Shown here: piece after piece, positions 25,909 through 34,087 of the stretch | Layout: every line of letters begins with the position of its first letter | Position numbering within the stretch: position 1 is the first letter of the stretch | Source: Leptolyngbyaceae cyanobacterium MP9P1.79 | GTDB lineage: Bacteria > Cyanobacteriota > Cyanobacteriia > JARCMD01 | Assembly: GCA_030248885.1 (NCBI GenBank) | Contig: JARCMD010000370.1 | Span: 1 to 39,433 of the forward strand | Reading direction: 5' to 3' | DNA: 39,433 nucleotides | Position numbers and translations under genes: made by a program | The notes under the pieces: model-generated | What the model was told of the DNA's origin: nothing | Database searches by the model: none | The model's input: only the letters and a program-made list of their open reading frames with translations

Positions 25909-26048
25909 AGATGGGCTGAGGTCACTGGGGCTTTCTCTTTTCCAATTCACTGGAATATGGAAACCATTAGTATACAGGACAGACAGCATTTCTCTCGCTG
26001 AAATTGCCATTAATCCAGTTTTAAGTTCTGATGCTGGAGAATCAGCAG

Positions 26049-26456
26049 CTAGGTAAAACTTTTAACTAAAGGGAAAGCTAATCCAATCAGAGTCCCAATG
26101 AGCAAAATTACGATCGCTCCAGTGCTGATGCCAAAGCCTATTAATCGTTTTTCTACCGCTTGGTAGTAGCCTTGAGCATACAGCACACGTCCCACAATCC
26201 AAATCGCGCCGATTCCTGCTCCCCAAAATGGGTTAACCCAGAGACTGAAGAGCCATAGGGCAGGTAGAAACATGATCAAATTTTCTAGGGTATTCTGATG
26301 CACTCGCACGACTCGTTCAAAGTCGGGATTGTCCAGCATTTGTGGAGGCAAGATTTTATATTTAACCCGCGCTCTGCCTACATTTATGCCAAGTATGAAA
26401 TAAACAATTAGCGCTAAAACTGTGACTAAACTTGGCCAAATTAATTCGAGGTTCAT
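26049..26456 (-). CDS. MAPEG family membrane protein
   Basis: A 135-residue protein with four membrane helices (about 5-24, 60-77, 80-97, 110-130). It is recognised as MAPEG by FERVVRVHQNTLENLIMFLPALWLFSLW, which contains the glutathione-binding Arg, His, Asn and Glu pattern, and by GRVLYAQGYYQAVEKR. Members conjugate or reduce lipophilic substrates with glutathione. ATG at 26456 is preferred because AGGAG lies six bases upstream. It follows the transaminase by 15 bp and is likely the last gene of that operon, though a role in sugar synthesis is not obvious. Confidence 0.9.
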   Translation of the reverse strand: MNLELIWPSLVTVLALIVYFILGINVGRARVKYKILPPQMLDNPDFERVVRVHQNTLENLIMFLPALWLFSLWVNPFWGAGIGAIWIVGRVLYAQGYYQAVEKRLIGFGISTGAIVILLIGTLIGLAFPLVKSFT

Positions 26457-26471
26457 CACGTACTCCTGTTG

Positions 26472-27605
26472 CTACTGTTCAGTCAATATCTGTAAAACTA
26501 AGGAACTGATGTACCCAGCTTCCTGTAATGTAATTTTCGCACCGATCGGCAACCTCACGAGTCGATCGCTCAACTGCTCAGTATTGGTCATGATTCCTGA
26601 CACGCGCCCATATTTTAATCCGGCGGGGGAATTGTGCAGTGGCACGTAATGGAACACGGCTAGGATTCCTTTTTGTTTAAGTTGTGTCAGTAATGCCATC
26701 CGTTGCCCCAAGTTTGGGAGCAATAAGTAATACATATGTGCATTGAACTGACAATGGGTCGGCGTGATCGGACGGCGCACTTGGCTCTGGGCTTCCAAAG
26801 CGGCAAAGGTCTCGTGGTAGTGCTGCCAAATTTGCATGCGGCGGTGCATGATAGCTTCCACTTGTTCTAGTTGTGCCCATAGAAATGCAGCAATGATATC
26901 GCTAGGCAGGTAGGATGATCCCACATCAACCCAGGTATATTTGTCAACGTGACCTCGGAAGAACTGACTACGATTTGTGCCTTTCTCTCGAATGATCTCT
27001 GCTCGCTCCACTAATCGAGGATCATTCAGCAATAAAGCTCCTCCTTCTCCAGACATAATATTTTTAGTTTCATGAAAGCTTAAGGTTGCCATGTGCCCGA
27101 TGCTACCTAGAGGCTCACCTCGATAACGGGCAAGAATTCCCTGCGCTGCGTCTTCAATGACGAGCAAGTTGTATTGCTCAGCGATCGACATGATTTTGTC
27201 CATTTCGCAACCTACCCCAGCATAGTGAACTGGCACGATCGCCTTTGTCCTTAAGGTAATTGCCGCCTCAATTTTGGACTCGTCCAGGTTCAATGTATCG
27301 GGGCGAATATCGACAAACACAGGTACACCGCCCCGCAACACAAAGGCGTTTGCGGTGGACACAAAGGTGTAGGACGGCATAATCACCTCGTCACCGGGTT
27401 GAATATCCGCTAGAATTGCCGCCATTTCTAGGGCTGCTGTACAAGAATGGGTCAGGAGGGCTTTGGAAATACCAAGCTGCTTCTCTAGCCAAGATTGACA
27501 CCGGTGGGTGAATTCGCCATCGCCAGAAAGATGACCATTGGCGATCGCCTGGTTGATGTACTCCAGTTCTTTACCCGTCGTAAATGGGTCATTGAAGGGA
27601 ATCAC
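26472..27605 (-). CDS. rffA: dTDP-4-amino-4,6-dideoxygalactose transaminase
   Basis: A 377-residue PLP-dependent sugar aminotransferase of the DegT/DnrJ/EryC1 family, closest in pattern to RffA/WecE. That enzyme converts dTDP-4-keto-6-deoxyglucose to dTDP-4-amino-4,6-dideoxygalactose. The N-terminus MIPFNDPFTTGKELEYINQAI and HLSGDGEFTHRCQSWLEK match RffA closely. VIEDAAQG holds the pyridine-binding Asp, and SFHETKNIMSGEGGALL the PLP Lys. The start is the GTG at 27605, with GAGG six bases before it; a TTG 24 bases earlier would overlap the upstream gene. It lies 7 bp after the methyltransferase gene. Confidence 0.93.
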   Translation of the reverse strand: MIPFNDPFTTGKELEYINQAIANGHLSGDGEFTHRCQSWLEKQLGISKALLTHSCTAALEMAAILADIQPGDEVIMPSYTFVSTANAFVLRGGVPVFVDIRPDTLNLDESKIEAAITLRTKAIVPVHYAGVGCEMDKIMSIAEQYNLLVIEDAAQGILARYRGEPLGSIGHMATLSFHETKNIMSGEGGALLLNDPRLVERAEIIREKGTNRSQFFRGHVDKYTWVDVGSSYLPSDIIAAFLWAQLEQVEAIMHRRMQIWQHYHETFAALEAQSQVRRPITPTHCQFNAHMYYLLLPNLGQRMALLTQLKQKGILAVFHYVPLHNSPAGLKYGRVSGIMTNTEQLSDRLVRLPIGAKITLQEAGYISSLVLQILTEQ

Positions 27606-27612
27606 GATCGCC

Positions 27613-28482
27613 TCACTTACAGGTTGCAATGATGAGCAGAGAGCCTCCTAATGGGAAGGATAGACCCAAGCGGATCAGCCCCCGCTCCCAGGTGAGTAGT
27701 TTTTCCAGTAAAGTATTCACCCATCCCTTGATTCGCAGTTCAGCCATGATGTTGTATTGAGCATGGGACTGGCGTTGGCGCAACCGAGACAGGAGCATCA
27801 ACGGTAATAGCGCGGAGACAAAAGATGTCATCCTTAAAACCTGAAACCCTGCTTGCTCAACCTTGACCCGTAGTTCCTCAGACCGATATCGCCGCACATG
27901 GTGGGCAAATTCATCGGCGGGACTCCACAACCACGGATGCTGAGGCACTGTCAAAATCAAGCCGCCTGACGGCCGCATTGCCTGTCGCATTTGGGATAGG
28001 ACGATCGCATCTTGCTCAATATGCTCTAACACATCAAATGCTCCAATGACATCAAACTCATTAGCAAAGGGGATTTGGCGTGCGTCCATTTGGAGAAGCT
28101 GGGTTCTCGTTAATCGCTGGGAAGCAATACTCAAGCCACTGCTGAAGATTTCACTGCCAAAGGTTTTAAGGTGAGGGCAATGGGTTTCGATCGCAGACAA
28201 CACAAATCCAGTTCCACAGCCAACTTCCAAAAAATTTTGTGCGTTGGGAAAGTAGGTTTTGAGGGCCCAAAGAATAAGCTGATTACGGGCCCGGAACCAG
28301 AAGTTTTGCGCTTCCAAGCTGGCAAGTTCGGCAAAATGGGCAGGTTCATAGCCCTCATATTCTGTTGCCAATTCAGGAGCGAACATTGGAAAAGCCTGGA
28401 ACCAGGTTGGTTGAACGTGGCAAGCAGGACAAATCCACTGGCTTTGATTAAATTGTTCACGACAGGCAAGGCAAATTTTCAT
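27613..28482 (-). CDS. SAM-dependent methyltransferase with N-terminal CxxC pairs
   Basis: A 289-residue class I methyltransferase. Residues 4-21 have two CxxC pairs (CLAC and CPAC), a probable small zinc ribbon. The SAM-binding core follows: motif I NFLEVGCGTGFVL (about 82-94), acidic residue in FGSEIF, and FDVIGAFDVLEHI (about 145-157). Motif RPSGGLILTVPQHPWLWSPADEFAHHVRRY is typical of methyltransferases in polysaccharide clusters. The C-terminal 60 residues are hydrophobic or basic and may contact the membrane. It lies between the fused glycosyltransferase (10 bp) and rffA (7 bp), so a sugar or lipid-linked glycan is a plausible substrate. This is inference. Confidence 0.9.
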   Translation of the reverse strand: MKICLACREQFNQSQWICPACHVQPTWFQAFPMFAPELATEYEGYEPAHFAELASLEAQNFWFRARNQLILWALKTYFPNAQNFLEVGCGTGFVLSAIETHCPHLKTFGSEIFSSGLSIASQRLTRTQLLQMDARQIPFANEFDVIGAFDVLEHIEQDAIVLSQMRQAMRPSGGLILTVPQHPWLWSPADEFAHHVRRYRSEELRVKVEQAGFQVLRMTSFVSALLPLMLLSRLRQRQSHAQYNIMAELRIKGWVNTLLEKLLTWERGLIRLGLSFPLGGSLLIIATCK

Positions 28483-28492
28483 CCCTAATCTT

Positions 28493-30178
28493 TTATTCCT
28501 GAATTAAGAGATGGTAAACATCCACAGGATTTCTAAATCTAAATCCCAGAGATGTATAAAGATTTAATACTGGAGCATTGGCGGTTGAAATTGAGCTAGT
28601 TAATTCCCGATGACCTTGGTCAAAAAGTTCTTGGCAAGCCAGGCTCCAAAAATATTTAGCCATGCCCTGTCCTCGATAGCTTTTATCTAACGCATGGAGC
28701 AGGATTTTGTGTTGAGAAACTCCCCAAAATCCAGCTAAATCATCTTGGTACATTAGGCATAAGACATCACCTGATGCGTACAAATCTTTCAACCATGAAA
28801 TGTACCGAGTCTCTGCCAGGTTGTGGTCGATATTGAAGTCTCTATGAAAGCGTCCATAGGTAAAGGAATTTTTGCAAATCTCAATTAGGGATGCGATCGG
28901 TGCAGTTCGAGAAATGGAACATCCTGCTTTTTTGAAATAGTTGAAATTTTCCGGGGTACAGTGAGGTTCAATCAGCGTATCGCAATAGTAAAAGCCTAGA
29001 TCATGCAGGGACTGCTTACAGGTGAGGGGATCAACTTTTAGGGTGTAATGCCCTAGTTTATGGTCAGCAATAATCTGCTGAAGTGCTTGTTGGGATGAGG
29101 TTTTAATTTCAAAGGTGTCGATCGCAAAGGTGACAGCATCCCAGGGAGTACTAAGTAAGTAGTCTGAGGAGTTAGCGGTTAGCTGATGTGAGGAAATGGA
29201 GGATATAGGGGCGCTCGGTTCAACAATATCTGTTAGTTTTTGGGAAACTTGTTGCTGATCAAATGTGGCATTTCTAATGACATACAAAGGTCGTTTCTTA
29301 CTTTCATCAAACGTCTTACCTAAATAAACACCAATAATTCCCAATACAGAAATAATAACACCACTGAGGAAGTAAATCGAGACAATTAGACTACTCCAGC
29401 CCGTTACCGTAGACCCATGCACCACAGCCCAAAGAAATATATAACTGCCATAAATAAATGCAAAACATGAGATAGCAAAACCAAATTTAATGGAAAGTCT
29501 GAGGGGTTTATCTGAGTAAGCGAGGATAGTGTCGATCGCCAATTTCCAAAGTTTGGCGAAGGTGTAAGTACTTTTTCCTTCAAATCGACTATTGTGTTCA
29601 ACTTCAATGCTGGCAGTGGGAAATCCCATCCAATCTACCAGCCCACCAAAAAATCGTAATTGCTCTCGCATTAAGCAAAAGTTTTGAATCACATTCCGAG
29701 AAAGGATGCGAAAGTTGCCAACTTGGGCATCATATTTCACATCAGCTAAGTAGTTAAAGGTTTTATAAAATAGCCAAGATGTAAGACGTTTGCCGATCGC
29801 ATCCTGCCGTTTTCTCCTGCGTGCCAGTACCACATCGTAGCCTTCTTGCGCTCTAGCATAGAGTCGCGGAATTTCTTCGGGACGGTCTTGCAGGTCACAG
29901 TCCATCACCACGATCCAGTCGCCGTGGCAATGGTCTAGCCCAGCGGTGATGCCATAGTGCTGCCCAAAGTTACGGCTAAACTGAATGCCTTTTACACGGG
30001 AGTCTTCCTGGGCTAGGGCTTGAATAATCTCCCAGGAGCGATCGCCCCCACAATCTTCCACCAAAACAATCTCGAAGTCTTTAGAAATTAATTCTAAGAC
30101 AGCCTTTAAGCGCTGATACAGCTCTCTTAAACAGCCTTCAGCTTTATAAACGGGAATGACAACGGAAATATGAGCCAT
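28493..30178 (-). CDS. fusion: polyprenyl-phosphate glycosyltransferase (GT2) + RffC-like GNAT acetyltransferase
   Basis: A 561-residue fusion. Residues about 1-310 form a DPM1/ArnC-like GT2 enzyme: ISVVIPVYKAEG at the N-terminus, VMDCDLQDRPEEIP (about 90-103) with the metal-binding motif, QVGNFRILSR, and two membrane helices (about 230-255 and 262-290). A linker follows. Residues about 335-561 resemble RffC/WecD acetyltransferases: a variable N-part with TPWDAVTFAIDTFEI, YGRFHRDFNI, and a GNAT core with KSYRGQGMAKYFW (acetyl-CoA loop) and ANAPVLNLYTSLGFRFRN. ATG at 30178 gives the usual GT2 N-terminus. RffA two genes downstream makes the amino sugar that RffC acetylates, supporting the assignment. 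The combined function is inference. Confidence 0.88.
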   Translation of the reverse strand: MAHISVVIPVYKAEGCLRELYQRLKAVLELISKDFEIVLVEDCGGDRSWEIIQALAQEDSRVKGIQFSRNFGQHYGITAGLDHCHGDWIVVMDCDLQDRPEEIPRLYARAQEGYDVVLARRRKRQDAIGKRLTSWLFYKTFNYLADVKYDAQVGNFRILSRNVIQNFCLMREQLRFFGGLVDWMGFPTASIEVEHNSRFEGKSTYTFAKLWKLAIDTILAYSDKPLRLSIKFGFAISCFAFIYGSYIFLWAVVHGSTVTGWSSLIVSIYFLSGVIISVLGIIGVYLGKTFDESKKRPLYVIRNATFDQQQVSQKLTDIVEPSAPISSISSHQLTANSSDYLLSTPWDAVTFAIDTFEIKTSSQQALQQIIADHKLGHYTLKVDPLTCKQSLHDLGFYYCDTLIEPHCTPENFNYFKKAGCSISRTAPIASLIEICKNSFTYGRFHRDFNIDHNLAETRYISWLKDLYASGDVLCLMYQDDLAGFWGVSQHKILLHALDKSYRGQGMAKYFWSLACQELFDQGHRELTSSISTANAPVLNLYTSLGFRFRNPVDVYHLLIQE

Positions 30179-30208
30179 GATTGAAGGGTTCCAGGCACAC
30201 GATCGCAA

Positions 30209-30372
30209 GCTGTATTTACATCAGCATCTTTAATTAAAGGTTACCCATTGAGTTTCCCATATCTGCAATTGTCCCTCAAAAACTTATGAAGTATTATGCT
30301 GACACGACTTAAATATAATATTTTACGCTTGCATTTAAGCAGTTCATTAAATGATAGACCTAGAGGTTAGGC
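30209..30372. promoter_or_regulatory. divergent promoter region of the glycan cluster
   Basis: An AT-rich 164-bp spacer between the divergent fusion gene and the GT-C-like gene. ATAATATTTTACGCTT near 30315-30330 is promoter-like. TAGAGGTTAGGC before 30373 is a ribosome binding site. Confidence 0.4.
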
Positions 30373-31998
30373 ATGGAATCATCAGTCAATAAGCCTCAAT
30401 TTCTCACTCGATTAAAGCCCTTCTTAGGGAAGCATTATCCCTGGGTGGTACTTTTGGGAATCTCTCTTTTTTGGATGGGAATCTTGTTGACAAGTGGTGC
30501 AATTTTTTCGGGTTATCACTTTATTGATGATCATTTAATTGTTGATTTATATCAAGTATTTTTTAATGAGAAAGTGGACTTTTGGCAAGTGTTCACTGAG
30601 AAAGTCATAGACAGTATTGTAGTGGACAAACGATTTATTTTTTACCACGTTGGGCTAAAGGTGGTTCAGGCTAAATTATTTGGACTGAACCTCACATTAT
30701 GGTCTGTTTTGTTAGGGTTATTTGCAGTTTCCACCCATTTCTTCCTATTTATATTTGCAGACTCGATTGGATTTTTGCTCGTAGAATCTTTAGTTTTTCC
30801 GTTGTTGATCATGCTAGGGACACAGTCTGCAACGTGGTGGCGACTGAGCTATGCTGAAGCATCAGGAACTTTATTTCTTTCCTTGTCCTTAGTCCTCCTC
30901 ATATTAAATTTGCAGTCTACCAAACCCAAATGGTTCTATGAAATTGGGTTTTTCGTTGCTATTCTGTTGATGACATTTTCTAAAGAAAGCTTTGTATTGA
31001 TGCCTCCAGCGATCGGTTTCACCAGGGTTTGGTTATTTCAACATCTCAAGGCAACCAGTTGGTATGAGGCAATACGAAAAAATTTCCTTGCTGTTTCAGG
31101 GTTGCTGATAATCTTCACATCAGAAATCCTATTCATCAAATATTTCATTGGCTTACAGCCCAAAATCAGCTACGCAGGGGTGGAGAGTGCTAATCCTTTA
31201 GGGGCAATTGGAGTTTTAAGTAGTTACAATCAGGCTGGATTCCAGGTCTTAATCATCATTGGGTTATTGTTAACAGGAGTTGCACTCAAGCTTCAGGCTC
31301 CTACATCTAAAGACGGTTATAAATCTTTAGCAATAACGACGATCGCCTCTCTGATGTTATTTGCCATCATTGTGTTCCCGCAACTGATCCTCCATGCTAA
31401 ATCTGGAGTGTCACAACGATATTTATTGCCTGGAATTTCTGCCTATGCCTTCTTGATTATTGGAATGCATCGATACATTGATGGGGCATCTAAAGTGCTG
31501 AGTCATCTATTTTTAAGCTTAATCGTAGTGAGTTTAGTGATCAAATTAAATGTTGCTTGGCACGATGCGCGCACCTTTGCCTTAGATGGAAAGGCTACCA
31601 CTGCTCTATTACAATCGATCGCAACTCAAACAACTTCTAAAGACTCGATCTTAATTGTTACCAACCCTAGAGCCTATGAAGAGTGGAATCTATCAATCAA
31701 GAAATACTTGAACTTTGTTTCTCAACGACCTAATTTATATATAGGAGCTTACACCGGACAACAAACAACAACCTATCAGGAGTTAGCAACGCTCCACAAC
31801 TATAAAACTTTAGAGAAAGTTCAAGATAAATCAGCCTTTCAATGTGTTGTGGTTTTTCCAGGATTAACTAAGTCGTTCCTACGCAATTCCTCAGATTGGT
31901 TCATATCCAAAAATTATAACCTATTGATTTTTGAACCTTTTTACTGGACGATCAATCCTAAGTCTCAAGTTTATTTGTATTGCAAGAAACCTATTTGA
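30373..31998 (+). CDS. multi-pass membrane protein, probable GT-C glycosyltransferase
   Basis: A 541-residue protein with about 10-12 membrane helices between residues 22 and 395, and a soluble C-terminal domain of about 140 residues. After the first helix, the first outer loop contains GYHFIDDHLIVDLYQVF, whose paired acidic residues match the position of the catalytic Asp/Glu in GT-C transferases such as ArnT and PMT. Similarity is by topology and motif only, so the call is moderate. GT-C enzymes use polyprenyl-phosphate sugars, which fits the divergent GT2 fusion. It is followed after 13 bp by a lipoprotein gene. Confidence 0.65.
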   Translation: MESSVNKPQFLTRLKPFLGKHYPWVVLLGISLFWMGILLTSGAIFSGYHFIDDHLIVDLYQVFFNEKVDFWQVFTEKVIDSIVVDKRFIFYHVGLKVVQAKLFGLNLTLWSVLLGLFAVSTHFFLFIFADSIGFLLVESLVFPLLIMLGTQSATWWRLSYAEASGTLFLSLSLVLLILNLQSTKPKWFYEIGFFVAILLMTFSKESFVLMPPAIGFTRVWLFQHLKATSWYEAIRKNFLAVSGLLIIFTSEILFIKYFIGLQPKISYAGVESANPLGAIGVLSSYNQAGFQVLIIIGLLLTGVALKLQAPTSKDGYKSLAITTIASLMLFAIIVFPQLILHAKSGVSQRYLLPGISAYAFLIIGMHRYIDGASKVLSHLFLSLIVVSLVIKLNVAWHDARTFALDGKATTALLQSIATQTTSKDSILIVTNPRAYEEWNLSIKKYLNFVSQRPNLYIGAYTGQQTTTYQELATLHNYKTLEKVQDKSAFQCVVVFPGLTKSFLRNSSDWFISKNYNLLIFEPFYWTINPKSQVYLYCKKPI

Positions 31999-32011
31999 AT
32001 CACCTGTATTT

Positions 32012-33271
32012 ATGAAGATCTTCCATCAATTACGTCAGCTTTTGGCTTTAGTATTGGTGTCGCTGATGCTAACAGGATGCAACAGTGTTCAAAACAACTT
32101 TGGTGAGATGCTGGAAGCAGGCTCCAAACTGGTTCCTAGGGTGAGTGCCGAATCTCGAATTTTCCTGGATCTCTCCGTAGACTTTTTGGGTGAATACCGA
32201 CTTCCCAAAACCATCATGGCGAATACTCCTGTGGGAGGCTTATCAGCGCTCAGTTACGATCGCCAACACAGCTTTGACTTGCTACCCCTAGGGTTTCGGG
32301 TTTATGCGTTGTCGGACGATCGCAGCGACTTTGCTCCAGCGCGGTTTTATACCCTCAAAGTGATGTTGGAACCTCACGATAACCCTGGCTCACAGATGGG
32401 AACCGTTTCTCAGCAGGTCACCCTCAAACGGGTAGAGGTGGAACAAGTTACCTTCTTGAAGGCGGAAAATGGTGAACCCTATGCCAAGGGTGCGATCGAC
32501 CCCGAAGGCATTGCCCTCACTCCCCAGCAGTCCGTCTTTATCTCTAGCGAAGGTGTCACGAAAAGTGGCGTTCCTCCCTTCATTAATGAATTTGATTTGG
32601 CAACGGGGGCATTGCGGCAAGTTCTGCCCCTACCTAAGCGCTATATCCCGGATGCGCCGGGAGCAGAGCAAACCATTGGCATTCGGGATAACTTGGGATT
32701 CGAGGCATTGACTCTTAATCCCATGAATTCTGGCACCTTTCGCACCGAGCCATTTCGGGTTTTTGCGGCCACAGAGGCAGCACTGAAGCAAGACCTCGAC
32801 CCAGATCAGGAAGGCGAAAACAGTCGCCTGCTGCACTACTTGGTGGGGGATGGGCCACCTGTGCTAGTTTCAGAACATCTTTACCCGATCGCCCCTCCAC
32901 CTTCGGGAGCCGAAATTAATGGGTTGACTGAGTTGCTGTCCCTTGATCAGGGCGGACATTTTTTGTCACTGGAGCGTTCCTATGGGGCGATCGGCATAGG
33001 GGCACGAATTTTCCAGGCAGCAACCGGGGGCGCAACGGATATTTCCAGCATCCCTAGTTTAAAAGGCACCCTATCAGGCGTTTCACCTGTGCGAAAAAAA
33101 CTCCTACTAGATTTAGATGACCTTGGAATTCGTCTAGACAATTTGGAAGGGATGACGTTGGGTCCACGGTTACCGGATGGATCACAGAGTCTCCTCCTCG
33201 TTAGTGATGATAATTTCAGCGCCAAGCAAATTACTCAATTTCTTTTGTTTCGCCTAAAATTTGGCTCTTAA
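32012..33271 (+). CDS. phytase-like-domain (esterase-like) lipoprotein
   Basis: A 419-residue exported lipoprotein. The signal peptide MKIFHQLRQLLALVLVSLMLTGC ends in a lipobox. The remainder is a probable beta-propeller of the esterase-like phytase family: FDLLPLGFRVYALSDDRSDFAPARFYTL, DPEGIALTPQQSVFISSEG, NLGFEALTLNP, GINGLTELLSLDQGGHFLSLERSYG and NLEGMTLGPRLPDGSQSLLLVSDDNF. The substrate is unknown; extracellular phosphoesters are usual guesses. ATG at 32012 gives a proper signal peptide, whereas the longer reading overlaps the preceding gene. It is co-directional and 13 bp from the GT-C-like gene. Confidence 0.87.
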   Translation: MKIFHQLRQLLALVLVSLMLTGCNSVQNNFGEMLEAGSKLVPRVSAESRIFLDLSVDFLGEYRLPKTIMANTPVGGLSALSYDRQHSFDLLPLGFRVYALSDDRSDFAPARFYTLKVMLEPHDNPGSQMGTVSQQVTLKRVEVEQVTFLKAENGEPYAKGAIDPEGIALTPQQSVFISSEGVTKSGVPPFINEFDLATGALRQVLPLPKRYIPDAPGAEQTIGIRDNLGFEALTLNPMNSGTFRTEPFRVFAATEAALKQDLDPDQEGENSRLLHYLVGDGPPVLVSEHLYPIAPPPSGAEINGLTELLSLDQGGHFLSLERSYGAIGIGARIFQAATGGATDISSIPSLKGTLSGVSPVRKKLLLDLDDLGIRLDNLEGMTLGPRLPDGSQSLLLVSDDNFSAKQITQFLLFRLKFGS

Positions 33272-33352
33272 ATGAGAAGTCCGCTTGAACGAGGCGTATA
33301 TTGAATCACAGTCCGAATTTCAATTCATCCAAGACGCACCCCCTAAACTTTC

Positions 33353-33817
33353 ATGGCTTCACCTAATCCATCTGAAATTTTTACGATTCTGGTTCAATTT
33401 TTTGCAAAGGATGGTTGGACAGCATCCCAAGTAGAGGGAGAACTCACCTTGAATATGGCGTTTCAGGGAGAAAATGGACAGTGGCTCTGTTATGCCCTTG
33501 CTAGAGAAGCAGAGCGCCAGGTCGTGTTCTACTCAGTTAGCCCTGTGGAAGTCCCGGAGGCGAAACGGTCTGCGGTATCTGAGTTTTTGACTCGCGCTAA
33601 CTATGGGTTGATTATTGGCAACTTTGAAATGGACTGGGCTGATGGAGAAGTGCGCTTCAAGGTCAGTGCTGATGTGGAGACAAAGCCCTCGTTTGATGTG
33701 ATTCGGCGCGTGGTTTACACCAATATTTTAGTGATGGATCAGTATTTGCCGGGGATCATGAATGTGGTTTACACCAACGCTTCCCCTGAGCAGGCGATCG
33801 ATGAGGTGGAACGGTAA
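33353..33817 (+). CDS. YbjN domain-containing protein
   Basis: A 154-residue cytosolic protein with a YbjN/type III secretion chaperone-like fold. The core is WTASQVEGELTLNMAFQGENGQWLCYALAREAERQVVFYSVSPVEVPEAKRSAVSEFLTRANYGLIIGNFEMDWADGEVRFK (about residues 21-102), and the C-terminal helix has NILVMDQYLPGIMNVVYTN. Family members are poorly characterised; E. coli YbjN affects stress and motility regulation. It stands alone and converges on leuA across a repeat-filled spacer. Confidence 0.88.
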   Translation: MASPNPSEIFTILVQFFAKDGWTASQVEGELTLNMAFQGENGQWLCYALAREAERQVVFYSVSPVEVPEAKRSAVSEFLTRANYGLIIGNFEMDWADGEVRFKVSADVETKPSFDVIRRVVYTNILVMDQYLPGIMNVVYTNASPEQAIDEVER

Positions 33818-33840
33818 GGAGATTTGTAACTACTCAGCCT

Positions 33841-34060
33841 ACCCACCCTTCGGGAAGCAAGCTACACCCTAAATCCCTCTCCCTGGGGAGAGGGACTTCA
33901 ATCCGGCTCCCCTTCTCCCAGAGCGGGAGAAGGGGCTGGGGGATGAGGGCGGCTCGACATTGAGTTAACAGCCTGAGTAGTTACGGAGATTTCCAGAAAA
34001 GTACCAGGAAACGGAAGGGCGCAGCATTCGGTACGTAAATGCTTCGCCCCTGTAGTGGAA
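33841..34060. repeat. cluster of three interspersed repeats between ybjN-like gene and leuA
   Basis: First, CCTTCGGGAAGCAAGCTA at about 33847-33864. Second, an intact double-hairpin repeat (33867-33950): CCCTCTCCC/GGGAGAGGG at 33875-33894 and CCCCTTCTCCC/GGGAGAAGGGG at 33909-33935. Third, a GGGCG-AGCATT / AATGCT-CGCCC hairpin at 34017-34049. Each type occurs elsewhere in the window. Confidence 0.88.
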
Positions 34061-34087
34061 CTGTTCTAGCTTACTTAAGCCACAATC

